A stretch of 46,115 nucleotides of DNA from positions 1 to 46,115 of the forward strand of contig CAUDEY010000015.1 of the NCBI GenBank assembly GCA_958448705.1. Direction: 5' to 3'. The notes below the pieces were generated by a model. It saw only the letters and a list, made by a program, of their open reading frames with translations, ran no database searches and was not told the origin of the DNA. This document shows positions 1-7,762 of this stretch, in pieces; within the stretch, counting starts at the first letter, position 1, and each line of letters opens with the position of its first letter. Both the position numbers and the translations under genes were made by a program. The stretch is from UMGS1322 sp900550765. GTDB lineage: Bacteria > Bacillota > Clostridia > Christensenellales > QALW01.

Positions 1-320
1 CCGCGGCGGAAGTCGCCGATTTCACCGTATTGTGCATCTATGATATAGTCATACCAATCGGAATACGCCAGACGCAGTACAGGTGTTCCCCCAAAGGATT
101 TTACTTTAAAAACAGGATAGCCGCCGGTAGATGCTTCGCCAAGGTCTAAAATAATTTTGGGGGCGGTATCACCATCGTAGCGAAGAATGGTTGTCCCTTT
201 ATTGGCAGATAATAAATTCTCTGCATCTGATACATTTCCCCAAACATTTTTTATCTGTTTGGGATAGCATTCTCTAGTTTGCGGGGTCATTACATGGTGT
301 TGAAAATCGGTTTTATTCAT
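1..320 (-). CDS. Alpha-L-rhamnosidase-like protein (GH78 type), N-terminal fragment
   Basis: The first 106 codons of a gene transcribed leftwards; the rest lies outside the window. The ATG at 318-320 follows a good Shine-Dalgarno (AAGGGAGAT on the minus strand). The protein has no signal peptide, so it is probably cytosolic. The segment with LDLGEASTGGYPVF, then LRLAYSDWYDYI and finally GEIGDFRR resembles the N-terminal beta-sandwich region of bacterial alpha-L-rhamnosidases and related (alpha/alpha)6 glycosidases, where a GDF-R motif follows a description of the substrate-facing strands. The family releases terminal rhamnose from glycosides. The catalytic domain is not visible, so the activity is inferred from the N-terminal region only; another GH78-like or rhamnosidase-like glycosidase is possible. 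Confidence 0.6.
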   Translation of the reverse strand, partial: MNKTDFQHHVMTPQTRECYPKQIKNVWGNVSDAENLLSANKGTTILRYDGDTAPKIILDLGEASTGGYPVFKVKSFGGTPVLRLAYSDWYDYIIDAQYGEIGDFRR

Positions 321-362
321 AAAAAAATCTCCCTTACCGTTACAAATTCATAACACAGAAAG

Positions 363-391
363 ATTATAGCAAATTCTATTTTCCAGTGCAA
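363..391 (-). promoter_or_regulatory. Promoter of the rhamnosidase-like gene
   Basis: On the minus strand a TATAAT -10 box (363-368) with an upstream TG extension (TGCTATAAT) lies 17 bases from a weak -35 box, TTGCAC (386-391). It drives the leftward rhamnosidase-like gene and is back to back with the rightward promoter at 412-440. Confidence 0.6.
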
Positions 392-411
392 CAATAATTT
401 TGTTAAATTTG

Positions 412-440
412 TGGACATTAAAAATTATCTATGCTATAAT
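412..440 (+). promoter_or_regulatory. Promoter of the ybaK-like/oxidoreductase/murI/nrdR run
   Basis: TGGACA (412-417), a 17-base spacer and TATAAT (435-440) with an extended TG at 432-433. This is a near-consensus sigma-A promoter about 33 bases before the first gene of the rightward run. Confidence 0.75.
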
Positions 441-473
441 TTATAAAAATATAGGAAATTTGAGGAATTCGGG

Positions 474-950
474 ATGTCAGTAGATGCGGTAAAGGCTCAT
501 TTAAAAAAATACGGAATGCAGGATCGCTTTATGGAATTTTCTGTTTCCAGTGCAACCGTGGAGCTCGCTGCGGCAGCTATCGGATGTACGCCGGGCGAGA
601 TCGCAAAAACACTTGCGTTTTATTTGAATGAAGGATGTCTTCTTATTGTTGCTGCAGGAAATACAAAAATAGATAATAAAAAATTTAAGGAAACTTTTGG
701 CGTAAAAGCAAAAATGCTGCAGGCACAGGATGTTTTGCTGCTTACCGGTCATCCGGTGGGCGGCGTTTGCCCATTCGCCGCAGGGGAAAAAGCTGTGGTT
801 TATCTGGATGAATCATTAAAGGAATTTGATTTTGTTTATCCTGCCTGCGGCGCGCCGAATAACTGCGGAAGATTTACTCCGCAGGAATTGGAGGAGATCA
901 CTCAATGTTTGGGATGGGTGGATGTCTGCAAGGGAAAGGACGTGGAATAA
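474..950 (+). CDS. YbaK/EbsC family aminoacyl-tRNA deacylase
   Basis: A 158-residue single-domain protein of the YbaK/ProX/EbsC fold, which hydrolyses mischarged aminoacyl-tRNA such as Cys-tRNA(Pro) in the cytosol. Visible marks are the IAKTLAF segment (residues 43-49), whose lysine is the conserved active-site residue of the family, and the glycine-rich loop GHPVGGVCPF near residues 92-101. Length is normal for the family. The ATG is preceded by TGAGGA at a spacing of seven bases. The stop codon abuts the ATG of the FAD oxidoreductase with no gap, so the two are almost certainly cotranscribed, although no functional link between them is evident. Confidence 0.85.
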   Translation: MSVDAVKAHLKKYGMQDRFMEFSVSSATVELAAAAIGCTPGEIAKTLAFYLNEGCLLIVAAGNTKIDNKKFKETFGVKAKMLQAQDVLLLTGHPVGGVCPFAAGEKAVVYLDESLKEFDFVYPACGAPNNCGRFTPQELEEITQCLGWVDVCKGKDVE

Positions 951-2717
951 ATGTTAAAAACTATATCACATGAAGTGGATTTTTGTGTAGTTGGCGGGGG
1001 ATTGGCCGGAATGTGTGCGGCAATTGCTGCAGCCAGGGCGGGAAAGTCCGTTGTTTTGATGCAGGAACGGCCGGTGTTGGGCGGAAACGCTTCAAGCGAG
1101 ATTCGTATGTGGATTTGCGGTGCACAGGGGGAGAATAATCGGGAGACGGGGATTGTGGAGGAAATCAATCTGGAATCACTTTACAGAAACCCGTATAAAA
1201 TCTATTCGGTATGGGACAGTATTCTATTCGGTGTGGTAAAAAAAGAGCAAAACATTACTCTTTTGCTCAATACTTCCGCTTGCGATGCGGAAATGGAGGC
1301 AGATAAAATTAAAGCTGTAATTGGCTGGCAGATGACGACGCAGACCTGGCATCATGTAAGTGCAAAATATTTTGCTGATTGCTCAGGCGATAGCGTTCTT
1401 GCTCCTCTTACGCACGCCGACTATCGTATAGGGCGCGAGGCCTGTGAGGAATTTGCAGAAAAGACGTCTATAAAAACAGCGGATAAGCAGACAATGGGGT
1501 TGAGTTGTTTGATACAGGCCAGAAAGACGGATCAGGATATTGAATTTATTGCACCGGCCTGGGCAAAAAAATTAACGGATGAAGATATTGCCCGGCGCAT
1601 GCCGCATATGGAAAGCACAAGCGAGAATTTTTGGTATTTAGAGCTTGGAGGCGACAGGGATTCTATTGCCGATACCGAAGAAATACGGGATGAATTGGTG
1701 TCCCTTGCCTTTGGATATTGGGATTATTTTAAAAACAGCGGCCGCTTTGCCGGCGCTGAAAAATGGCAGCTTGATTTTGTTGGGTTTTTGCCCGGCAAAA
1801 GGGAATCCAGACGTATGGTCGGTCCTTATATCATGAATCAGCAAGATGTTCTCTCCGGCGGACATTTTGACGATGTAATTGCTTACGGCGGTTGGCCGCT
1901 GGATGATCACGACCCGCGCGGATTTTATCATTTGGGCGCTCCGAATGTTTGGGGAGAAATGAAAAATATTTACGGTATTCCGTATCGTGTTTTATATTCA
2001 GCAAATGTAGCAAACTTGTTCTTCGCCGGCAGAAATATCAGTATGACGCATGCGGCAATGAGTTCTTCCCGTGTAATGATGACCTGCGCTGTCCTGGGGC
2101 AGGCCGTCGGAGAGGCTGCAGCCATTGCAACAGAATATAATACTACGCCGCAGGGCGTTTATGATTTTTATTTGGAGGAGCTGCAGCAGCGGCTGATGCG
2201 GGCGGATTGTTTTATTCCATATCTGGTACGTAAAGCGGGTGCTGTAACACAAAAGGGGACGATTTCCGGATGTGAAAATGCTGAAAATCTGCGCAACGGA
2301 TTGGATCGGAACCATAGCGTGTATGGTTCACAGGAGAATGGCGTATTTGCAGAGCTCGGCCAGGCAATCACCTATACCTTTGCAGAACCGACTTATGTGG
2401 AATGCGCGCATATCGTTTTTGACAGCGATCTGAATCGCAGAACGCTTCCGGGAGATGAGGCTGAAACTTATCACAGTATGCGGGCGAATATTATGCCGGA
2501 TTCACCTAAAATGCATGTACCGGATACGCTGGTAAAAGAGTATATATTGGAAATGAAACTCTCCGACGGCAGCATAAGGCGCGAAAATGTGACGCATAAT
2601 ATAAAAAGGATGAATGAGATCGTTGTTGATGCGCCGGTGCTTGCCATTTCCCTTATTCCGCAAAAGCTTTGGGGCGGGCAAGCACGTGTACATATTTTTT
2701 CCTTTGATTTGTATTGA
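951..2717 (+). CDS. FAD-dependent oxidoreductase (FAD_oxidored family) with C-terminal beta domain
   Basis: A 588-residue flavoprotein. The dinucleotide-binding glycine motif GGGLAG is at residues 15-20 and an acidic residue in QERP ends the second strand near 39. The motif RPVLGGNASSEIR follows, typical of the FAD_oxidored family often found in glycan-utilisation loci. A second FAD-contacting region with GRNISMTHAAMSSSR lies around 357-371. Residues from about 440 to the end look like an added beta-rich domain. Family members are thought to oxidise sugar-like or hydroxyl substrates, but most have no assigned substrate. There is no signal peptide. Its start codon directly follows the previous stop. 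A link to the neighbouring rhamnosidase-like gene is possible but unproven. Confidence 0.8.
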   Translation: MLKTISHEVDFCVVGGGLAGMCAAIAAARAGKSVVLMQERPVLGGNASSEIRMWICGAQGENNRETGIVEEINLESLYRNPYKIYSVWDSILFGVVKKEQNITLLLNTSACDAEMEADKIKAVIGWQMTTQTWHHVSAKYFADCSGDSVLAPLTHADYRIGREACEEFAEKTSIKTADKQTMGLSCLIQARKTDQDIEFIAPAWAKKLTDEDIARRMPHMESTSENFWYLELGGDRDSIADTEEIRDELVSLAFGYWDYFKNSGRFAGAEKWQLDFVGFLPGKRESRRMVGPYIMNQQDVLSGGHFDDVIAYGGWPLDDHDPRGFYHLGAPNVWGEMKNIYGIPYRVLYSANVANLFFAGRNISMTHAAMSSSRVMMTCAVLGQAVGEAAAIATEYNTTPQGVYDFYLEELQQRLMRADCFIPYLVRKAGAVTQKGTISGCENAENLRNGLDRNHSVYGSQENGVFAELGQAITYTFAEPTYVECAHIVFDSDLNRRTLPGDEAETYHSMRANIMPDSPKMHVPDTLVKEYILEMKLSDGSIRRENVTHNIKRMNEIVVDAPVLAISLIPQKLWGGQARVHIFSFDLY

Positions 2718-2761
2718 TGAAGGTATGGGGTTGTAAAAAATAAAAATTGGACGGCTGGTTT

Positions 2762-3532
2762 ATGAGAGATGCTCCTATTGGGTTTTTTGATTCCGGTGTC
2801 GGTGGACTTTCGGTATTAAGGTGTGCCATTGACGTTATGCCGGAAGAGAATTATATATATTTCGGGGATTCTGCGCATGCACCCTACGGTGTTCGTTCCA
2901 AGGAGGAGGTGTTGGCACTGACACTGCAGGCGGCAGACAGGCTGATGCAGCAGAAAATTAAGGCACTGGTGGTCGCCTGTAATACCGCTACCAGTATTGC
3001 TGTGGAGGCGCTGCGGAAGGCTTTGCCGATTCCTGTGATCAGTATGGAGCCCGCCATAAAGCCTGCGCTTGAGCGGACGGAGGGAAAAATCCTTTTAATG
3101 GCGACCTGTGTTACCTTGGAATCAGAACGAGTGAATGCCTTGATCCGTAAATTGGATACGCAGAGCCGCATTATTAAAGTTCCCTGTCCTCGATTGGCAG
3201 AAGAAATAGAAAAAGAGGTTTTCGGCCATTCTGATCTGGAGGAATATTTGAAAGAAGTGCTTCAGGATTTTCGCAGCTGCGATGCTTCAGCTGTAGTTTT
3301 AGGCTGTACGCATTATTCTTTTATTTCCGAGCGCATTCGGCGGCTGCTGGGAGAAAAAGTTTGGATATTTGATGGAATCGACGGTACGGTTGCGCATCTG
3401 CGTGAGCTTTTGATTCAGAAGGGAATCAAGCGTGACCATAAAGAGAAGGGTAGTGTAAGTGTTCAATCTTCAAAAAAAGATGACAAAACGCTTGCTTTGT
3501 ATCATAAATTGCTTAGCGGAGGGATGTTATGA
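2762..3532 (+). CDS. murI: Glutamate racemase
   Basis: Converts L-glutamate to D-glutamate for peptidoglycan. Counted from the ATG at 2762 (257 residues), the DSGVGGLSVL motif is at 10-19. The two catalytic cysteines are C73 (VACNTATS) and C182 (LGCTHYSF). Length is normal, with a short charged C-terminal tail. An in-frame TTG at 2747 would add five residues. Neither start has a strong Shine-Dalgarno; the ATG is chosen because the protein then begins MRDAPIGFFDSG, as in relatives. The gene overlaps nrdR by four bases (ATGA), implying translational coupling. Confidence 0.95.
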   Translation: MRDAPIGFFDSGVGGLSVLRCAIDVMPEENYIYFGDSAHAPYGVRSKEEVLALTLQAADRLMQQKIKALVVACNTATSIAVEALRKALPIPVISMEPAIKPALERTEGKILLMATCVTLESERVNALIRKLDTQSRIIKVPCPRLAEEIEKEVFGHSDLEEYLKEVLQDFRSCDASAVVLGCTHYSFISERIRRLLGEKVWIFDGIDGTVAHLRELLIQKGIKRDHKEKGSVSVQSSKKDDKTLALYHKLLSGGML

Positions 3533-3993
3533 AATGTATGTATTGCGGATGCCTTGACAGCAGAGTGCTGGATTCTCGGCCTACAGAAGAGGGAAGCGTT
3601 ATACGCAGAAGGCGGGAATGTCCTGAATGCGGCAAACGATTTACTACGTATGAGAAAATTGAAACTTCACCGGTAATGGTCGTGAAAAAAGATGGCAGCC
3701 GTCAGTTGTTTGAAATTAATAAGGTAAGGCTTGGCATCGTAAAGGCTTGTGAAAAATGTAAGGTATCCGCTGAGCAAATTGAGCATGTGGTAAATGAAAT
3801 AGACCGTCAGGTGCATAGCTCGTTAGAGCATGAAGTTAGTACGACAGAGATCGGCGAAATGATTATGGACAAGCTGATGCAGCTGGATCAGGTTGCCTAT
3901 GTACGTTTTGCGTCAGTTTATCGTGAGTTTAAAGATATCGATTCTTTTATGAAAGAGTTAAGTTCACTTTTAAAGGCAAATGAACAAAATTAA
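3529..3993 (+). CDS. nrdR: Transcriptional repressor NrdR
   Basis: A 154-residue repressor of ribonucleotide reductase genes that senses ATP and dATP. The N-terminal zinc ribbon has C3, C6, C31 and C34, followed by the GKRFTTYE segment. An ATP-cone domain fills residues 45-140 (VVKKDGSRQLFEINKVRLG at its start). It overlaps murI by four bases. No NrdR boxes or nrd genes were noticed in this window, so its targets lie elsewhere. Confidence 0.96.
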   Translation: MKCMYCGCLDSRVLDSRPTEEGSVIRRRRECPECGKRFTTYEKIETSPVMVVKKDGSRQLFEINKVRLGIVKACEKCKVSAEQIEHVVNEIDRQVHSSLEHEVSTTEIGEMIMDKLMQLDQVAYVRFASVYREFKDIDSFMKELSSLLKANEQN

Positions 3994-4027
3994 TTTTAGT
4001 AAAATACTTATTGAAAAATACGTATTT

Positions 4028-4082
4028 CAGCCTGTAGAAAAACCCTGTTTTCACAAAGAAGACAGGGTTTTTCTACAGGCTG
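4028..4082 (+). terminator. Large perfect hairpin between nrdR and the converging NUDIX gene
   Basis: Two 21-base arms (4028-4048 and 4062-4082) are perfect inverted repeats around a 13-base loop. Each arm contains a run of five A or T, so the element can act on transcripts from both sides. It lies 35 bases after nrdR and 26 bases from the stop of the converging NUDIX gene. There is no classic separate U-tract, and the U run sits inside the stem. Confidence 0.75.
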
Positions 4083-4107
4083 TTACGCTGTAGGTACAGC
4101 AGTTTTT

Positions 4108-4590
4108 TTAGCATCCGTTTTTTACAGCATTTAGATACTCACTGTCCTTGCTGGGCGTGAGGATTCTCAGCATATCTGCAAAGGAAAAAAATCCCACAGC
4201 CGCAACCTCTTCTTTTTGCAGAACGCAGTCATCACAAGAAAAATCCAGTTCTAATAAAAAAATATCTAAAAGAACAGAATCATGGTAAATGCCGTGATAA
4301 AGCAGGTGCAGATCTGAAGCAGCGGCGTGCAGTCCTAATTCTTCCTTTACTTCTCGGATAGCGGCGGTTTGCCCGTCCTCTCCATGCTGGACTCGACCGC
4401 AGGTAGCATCCCACATACCGGGATAGTATTTTTTTGTTAAAGCGCGCTGCTGTAACAAATATTTTCCATTTTTGTTGCGCAGAATGATATGGACGATGTA
4501 GCCGTATTCTCCTTTTGCTAGTTGCATTCCTTCATGAAAGCATTTGCCTGTGCGGTTCATATTTTTATCATAGATGTCCCAAAGTTCCAT
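4108..4590 (-). CDS. NUDIX hydrolase
   Basis: A 160-residue cytosolic NUDIX protein. The full NUDIX box, G-x5-E-x7-REVKEELGL, occupies residues 65-87 and contains all metal-binding glutamates. The opening MELWDIYDKN and the following GKCFHEGM pattern resemble the YfcD/isopentenyl-diphosphate-isomerase-like branch, so the substrate may be a nucleoside or prenyl diphosphate; this is not resolved. The start at 4590 is favoured because GAGGAG sits six bases upstream on the minus strand. The reading frame is open for another 38 codons upstream, but that part is the remnant of an AraC regulator (see 4591-4929). Confidence 0.88.
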   Translation of the reverse strand: MELWDIYDKNMNRTGKCFHEGMQLAKGEYGYIVHIILRNKNGKYLLQQRALTKKYYPGMWDATCGRVQHGEDGQTAAIREVKEELGLHAAASDLHLLYHGIYHDSVLLDIFLLELDFSCDDCVLQKEEVAAVGFFSFADMLRILTPSKDSEYLNAVKNGC

Positions 4591-4929
4591 AAAAAACTCC
4601 TCGTTATGATCGTGGATTTTGATGTATTCCTGCAGATCCCCTGACGGTGCTTTATACTGACGGTAATAGGCTGCAAATCCGCTGGAGGCAAAGCCTGCCG
4701 CCACGCTGTTTTATAAAAACATATTCTGGCGGGAGCCGATGACGCATTTTTTTAAGGTATAGTTCCATATACGGATTCCTATTTCTTTTTTGAAACAACG
4801 GCACAGATATGCTCTATAGTTAAGAGTTGCGGCTAAATTACAGATAGCGGATGCGCGTTCTGACGAAGAAACGCTTTTTAAAATATTCTGCAGGGCGTTT
4901 TTTACAAAGTCTCTTTCTTTGGGTCCCAT
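4591..4929 (-). pseudogene. Broken AraC-type regulator, C-terminal HTH remnant
   Basis: Read leftwards from an ATG at 4929, the frame encodes the two helix-turn-helix halves of an AraC regulator. The first half includes ICNLAATLNYRAYLCRCFKKE. The second has AGFASSGFAAYYRQYKAPSG. They are separated by an in-frame TAA at 4711-4713. The segment between helices is several residues shorter than in intact family members and the N-terminal sensing domain is missing. There is no credible ribosome binding site at 4929. The frame then runs without a stop into the NUDIX gene. It is best explained as a decayed regulator fragment. Confidence 0.65.
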
Positions 4930-4954
4930 AGTTTTTGCAGAGACACTTGTTTTT

Positions 4955-7633
4955 TTATTCTAATATACCTTTTACTTTTTTCTTGCGTTCCAATGCCCGT
5001 TGGTTGCGGTTGGCAAAGGCCTTGGAACGGGCTTTCAGCAGGGCTGCCCGTCCCTGCACGCTTCGGGTATAAATTAAATCATATTTTCCTATGTGGGGTT
5101 CCAGCGCCTTTTGAAATAAAACAGCGTCATCCTTTGTTTTGGCGAATAAGGAGGGAACACAATAGTAGCTTGCTAAAGTAAGGTTTCCTTTTTTAGAATG
5201 GAGCAGATAGCGTTGATTGTCAACCGGCAGCAGAAGTTCTTCCATACAACAGGCAAACACATTTTTTTCTCGAGCTGTTCCGCCGGTCAGCCATATACCG
5301 TAAAAAATTCCCTGAATATTGTCAGCTTCTACCCGGCAGGCGGATGTAATCTGACCTATACGTATTAGGGCGGTTAAAACCCCTTGTCCCATTTGCTTTA
5401 AGCGTTTTAACGGACTGCGGTGCTTCAGCAGCGTTACACCGATCCACAGAAGCAGGAGCGTAAAGCAAACGGAAAGGAGTGCGAACAGTGTTTTCATACC
5501 GGATCCTAAAAAGAGGAGAGCTGCGGTGATTTCGCCTGCCAGCAAAAGTGCTATGTAGAATATGGCATGAAAGAAAAGTGCGCCGCTCTGCAGCGGTTCT
5601 CTGTTCATTGTACATTCCTCTGTGGTTTCCATTTGTTCATATAGGAAAACGGCGTTATGCCACTGTTCAAAAAGCTTTTTACGTTCCCCGGACCTTTGCA
5701 GCATTTCTTTGTTGATTTCCTTAATATGGGCAGGAGAATAGGGCGGGCAGATGATATTCAATCGCTCTATTCCGTTTTCGATGGAAGTACCATCATAGCT
5801 GACACCGAAAAAACCCTCCATCCGGCGTTTGAGCATAGCGTAGTCTTCGGAAAGTTCGGCATCGGGAATACCAAGCATCTTTTTTTCTCTTTGTTCGGCT
5901 TTGTGAGAAAGACAAATTAGGTGCCAGATATTGCTGGTTTTTTCGGGATTTCCCGGCATTGTTCGGATTGCGCGGCCGCGCATTTGGTTGCTTAGAACAA
6001 ACGACCCCACAAAGCTGGCTAAAATCAGGGAATTGATACAGGGGGAATCCCAGCCTTCGCCTAAAAGAGATTTGGTTCCGATCAATACTTGAATAAGCCC
6101 CTGTTCTAATAGCTTAGTAACAAGCTGCGCATATAAATGAATTTTTCCCTGGATTTCAAGCTCACTGTATCCCAGTGAATTTCCCTGTGCATCGTACAGC
6201 GGTTTTAAACGCAGCGGTTCATAGCATCCTGCTGCTTTTGCTGCTTCTTCCAACCCTTTGAGAGAGGTTTCAGGAAGGAGAATCAGGCTGCCGCAGAGCA
6301 CCCCGAGCCGCCAGGTACAGTTTTGCCTTCTAAGCAATTCAAAAATCGGCAGTACGCCGATGCTGTTCGGTTGCTGCGATAGATCTCCTAACATCTGCAG
6401 TTGTTCCCTGCGGATATAATCGGTAAGGATCAGCATTCGGAGAGAATCTTTCATATTTGTAAATTCTGCATGCGCAATGGTTTGAATGCTTTTTAGTTTG
6501 CCGACGCTGTTGATCAGGGTTTTTTCTATTTTACGATTTACTAAAAAACTCACTTGCTTTTTTTCAAGGAGACCATGAGCTTTTAAGTCTTTAATCCAGC
6601 GTTCCCGCAAAGCGTCTTCGCAGCGATAGTTGCTGATATCTTCATATAAAAAGCCTTGCAGGAGCAATTCCATCCACTTTACTGACATAGCAGGCAATTT
6701 TTTTATTTGAAGCAGACGAAGCCATTTTGGGGAGAAAGCGATTTTTTTTGCCTGGCAAAAAATTAAAAGTGCGGCCAAATAACTGGGTTTTTCCAGCATG
6801 GAATCTGCAAAAAGATCGGCATTTTGCAGCGCTGCATGTGTTTGTATCGCATCGGTGAAAGCAGCATCTTCCATAAAACGAAGGTACATTGTTTCAGCCT
6901 GCTGGCGAAAGGCCTGGACCATTGCTTCTTCTTCTTTCGAGGGATAATTGAAATAAACATAGTCTTGATGCGGACATAGGCTTCCTTCCTTTACTAACTC
7001 CGGTACAGAAATTTCTTCATCCACCGGACCGCACATATTACAATAACGTTCCCATTGCGCGGGAGCCGCATCGTAAGGGGGTGTTGCTGTAAGCGAAATT
7101 ACGATGCAATCGGTCATTTCCTGCATAAAACTTTCCAGAGCTTTCCACCATTCATTTTTTAAATGATGACATTCATCTAAGCAAATAACCTGGATTCCTG
7201 CTCTTTTTACTGTCTGCAGCAGCTGGAATTCAGAAAAATCCACTTCTTCGGTATAGAAGGAGTCCTCTTCTTCTTCGGTTCCCTGGTATTGCGTCATTCC
7301 GCAAAAGAGTGTTTGGTAGGTGATAGAGGTAATCAGCTTTGGATGGCGGATATCATTGGAAAGATATGCTTGAGGTGCGAGACCGTCTATAAGAAATGCC
7401 GATTCAATACGTTCCAGCCACTGCTGGCGGATTACGATTCTGGGAGAGAGAATCAGGCATGGTTTTCCGGTACGACGGATCAGTTCAATTCCCAGCGTGG
7501 TCTTTCCTGCACCGGGTGCGGCGACAATATGGATTTTTTTATCTTTTAAATAAGTTTCGGAGGCATTCAGAACTCGCGCCTGATATTTGCGCCAGGTACC
7601 TCGGAATGCAAGTACAGAATCATATAAATTCAT
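4955..7633 (-). CDS. SF2 DEAD/DEAH-type helicase with two membrane segments
   Basis: An 892-residue superfamily 2 helicase (893 if the TTG at 7636 is used; the ATG at 7633 has GAGG eight bases upstream). Motif I is AAPGAGKTT near residue 39, motif II DECH near 154, motif III SLTATPP near 181, motif V IGTKSLLGEGWDSP near 519 and motif VI QMRGRAIR near 551, so the ATPase core looks intact. A large helical insert lies between the two RecA domains. After the core, two hydrophobic stretches (about 690-711 and 714-737) form a likely membrane hairpin, followed by a basic C-terminal tail. The role is unknown; nucleic-acid unwinding or translocation at the membrane is an inference. It lies downstream of rlmD on the same strand with a 129-base gap. 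Confidence 0.85.
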   Translation of the reverse strand: MNLYDSVLAFRGTWRKYQARVLNASETYLKDKKIHIVAAPGAGKTTLGIELIRRTGKPCLILSPRIVIRQQWLERIESAFLIDGLAPQAYLSNDIRHPKLITSITYQTLFCGMTQYQGTEEEEDSFYTEEVDFSEFQLLQTVKRAGIQVICLDECHHLKNEWWKALESFMQEMTDCIVISLTATPPYDAAPAQWERYCNMCGPVDEEISVPELVKEGSLCPHQDYVYFNYPSKEEEAMVQAFRQQAETMYLRFMEDAAFTDAIQTHAALQNADLFADSMLEKPSYLAALLIFCQAKKIAFSPKWLRLLQIKKLPAMSVKWMELLLQGFLYEDISNYRCEDALRERWIKDLKAHGLLEKKQVSFLVNRKIEKTLINSVGKLKSIQTIAHAEFTNMKDSLRMLILTDYIRREQLQMLGDLSQQPNSIGVLPIFELLRRQNCTWRLGVLCGSLILLPETSLKGLEEAAKAAGCYEPLRLKPLYDAQGNSLGYSELEIQGKIHLYAQLVTKLLEQGLIQVLIGTKSLLGEGWDSPCINSLILASFVGSFVLSNQMRGRAIRTMPGNPEKTSNIWHLICLSHKAEQREKKMLGIPDAELSEDYAMLKRRMEGFFGVSYDGTSIENGIERLNIICPPYSPAHIKEINKEMLQRSGERKKLFEQWHNAVFLYEQMETTEECTMNREPLQSGALFFHAIFYIALLLAGEITAALLFLGSGMKTLFALLSVCFTLLLLWIGVTLLKHRSPLKRLKQMGQGVLTALIRIGQITSACRVEADNIQGIFYGIWLTGGTAREKNVFACCMEELLLPVDNQRYLLHSKKGNLTLASYYCVPSLFAKTKDDAVLFQKALEPHIGKYDLIYTRSVQGRAALLKARSKAFANRNQRALERKKKVKGILE

Positions 7634-7762
7634 CAATCAGACCTCATATAATATTCAAATATATTCTTTGTATAAAAATGTATCGGGTAATTTTTAACCC
7701 ACTGCGCTGTTGATTTTTGTATACTGCTTATTTCCTGACCATTTGCTTTTCAAATTTTTGAG

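Noticed and set aside
4591..4704. N-terminal extension of the NUDIX protein
   Set aside because: GAGGAG lies directly before the ATG at 4590 and the extension matches AraC HTH sequence rather than NUDIX relatives.
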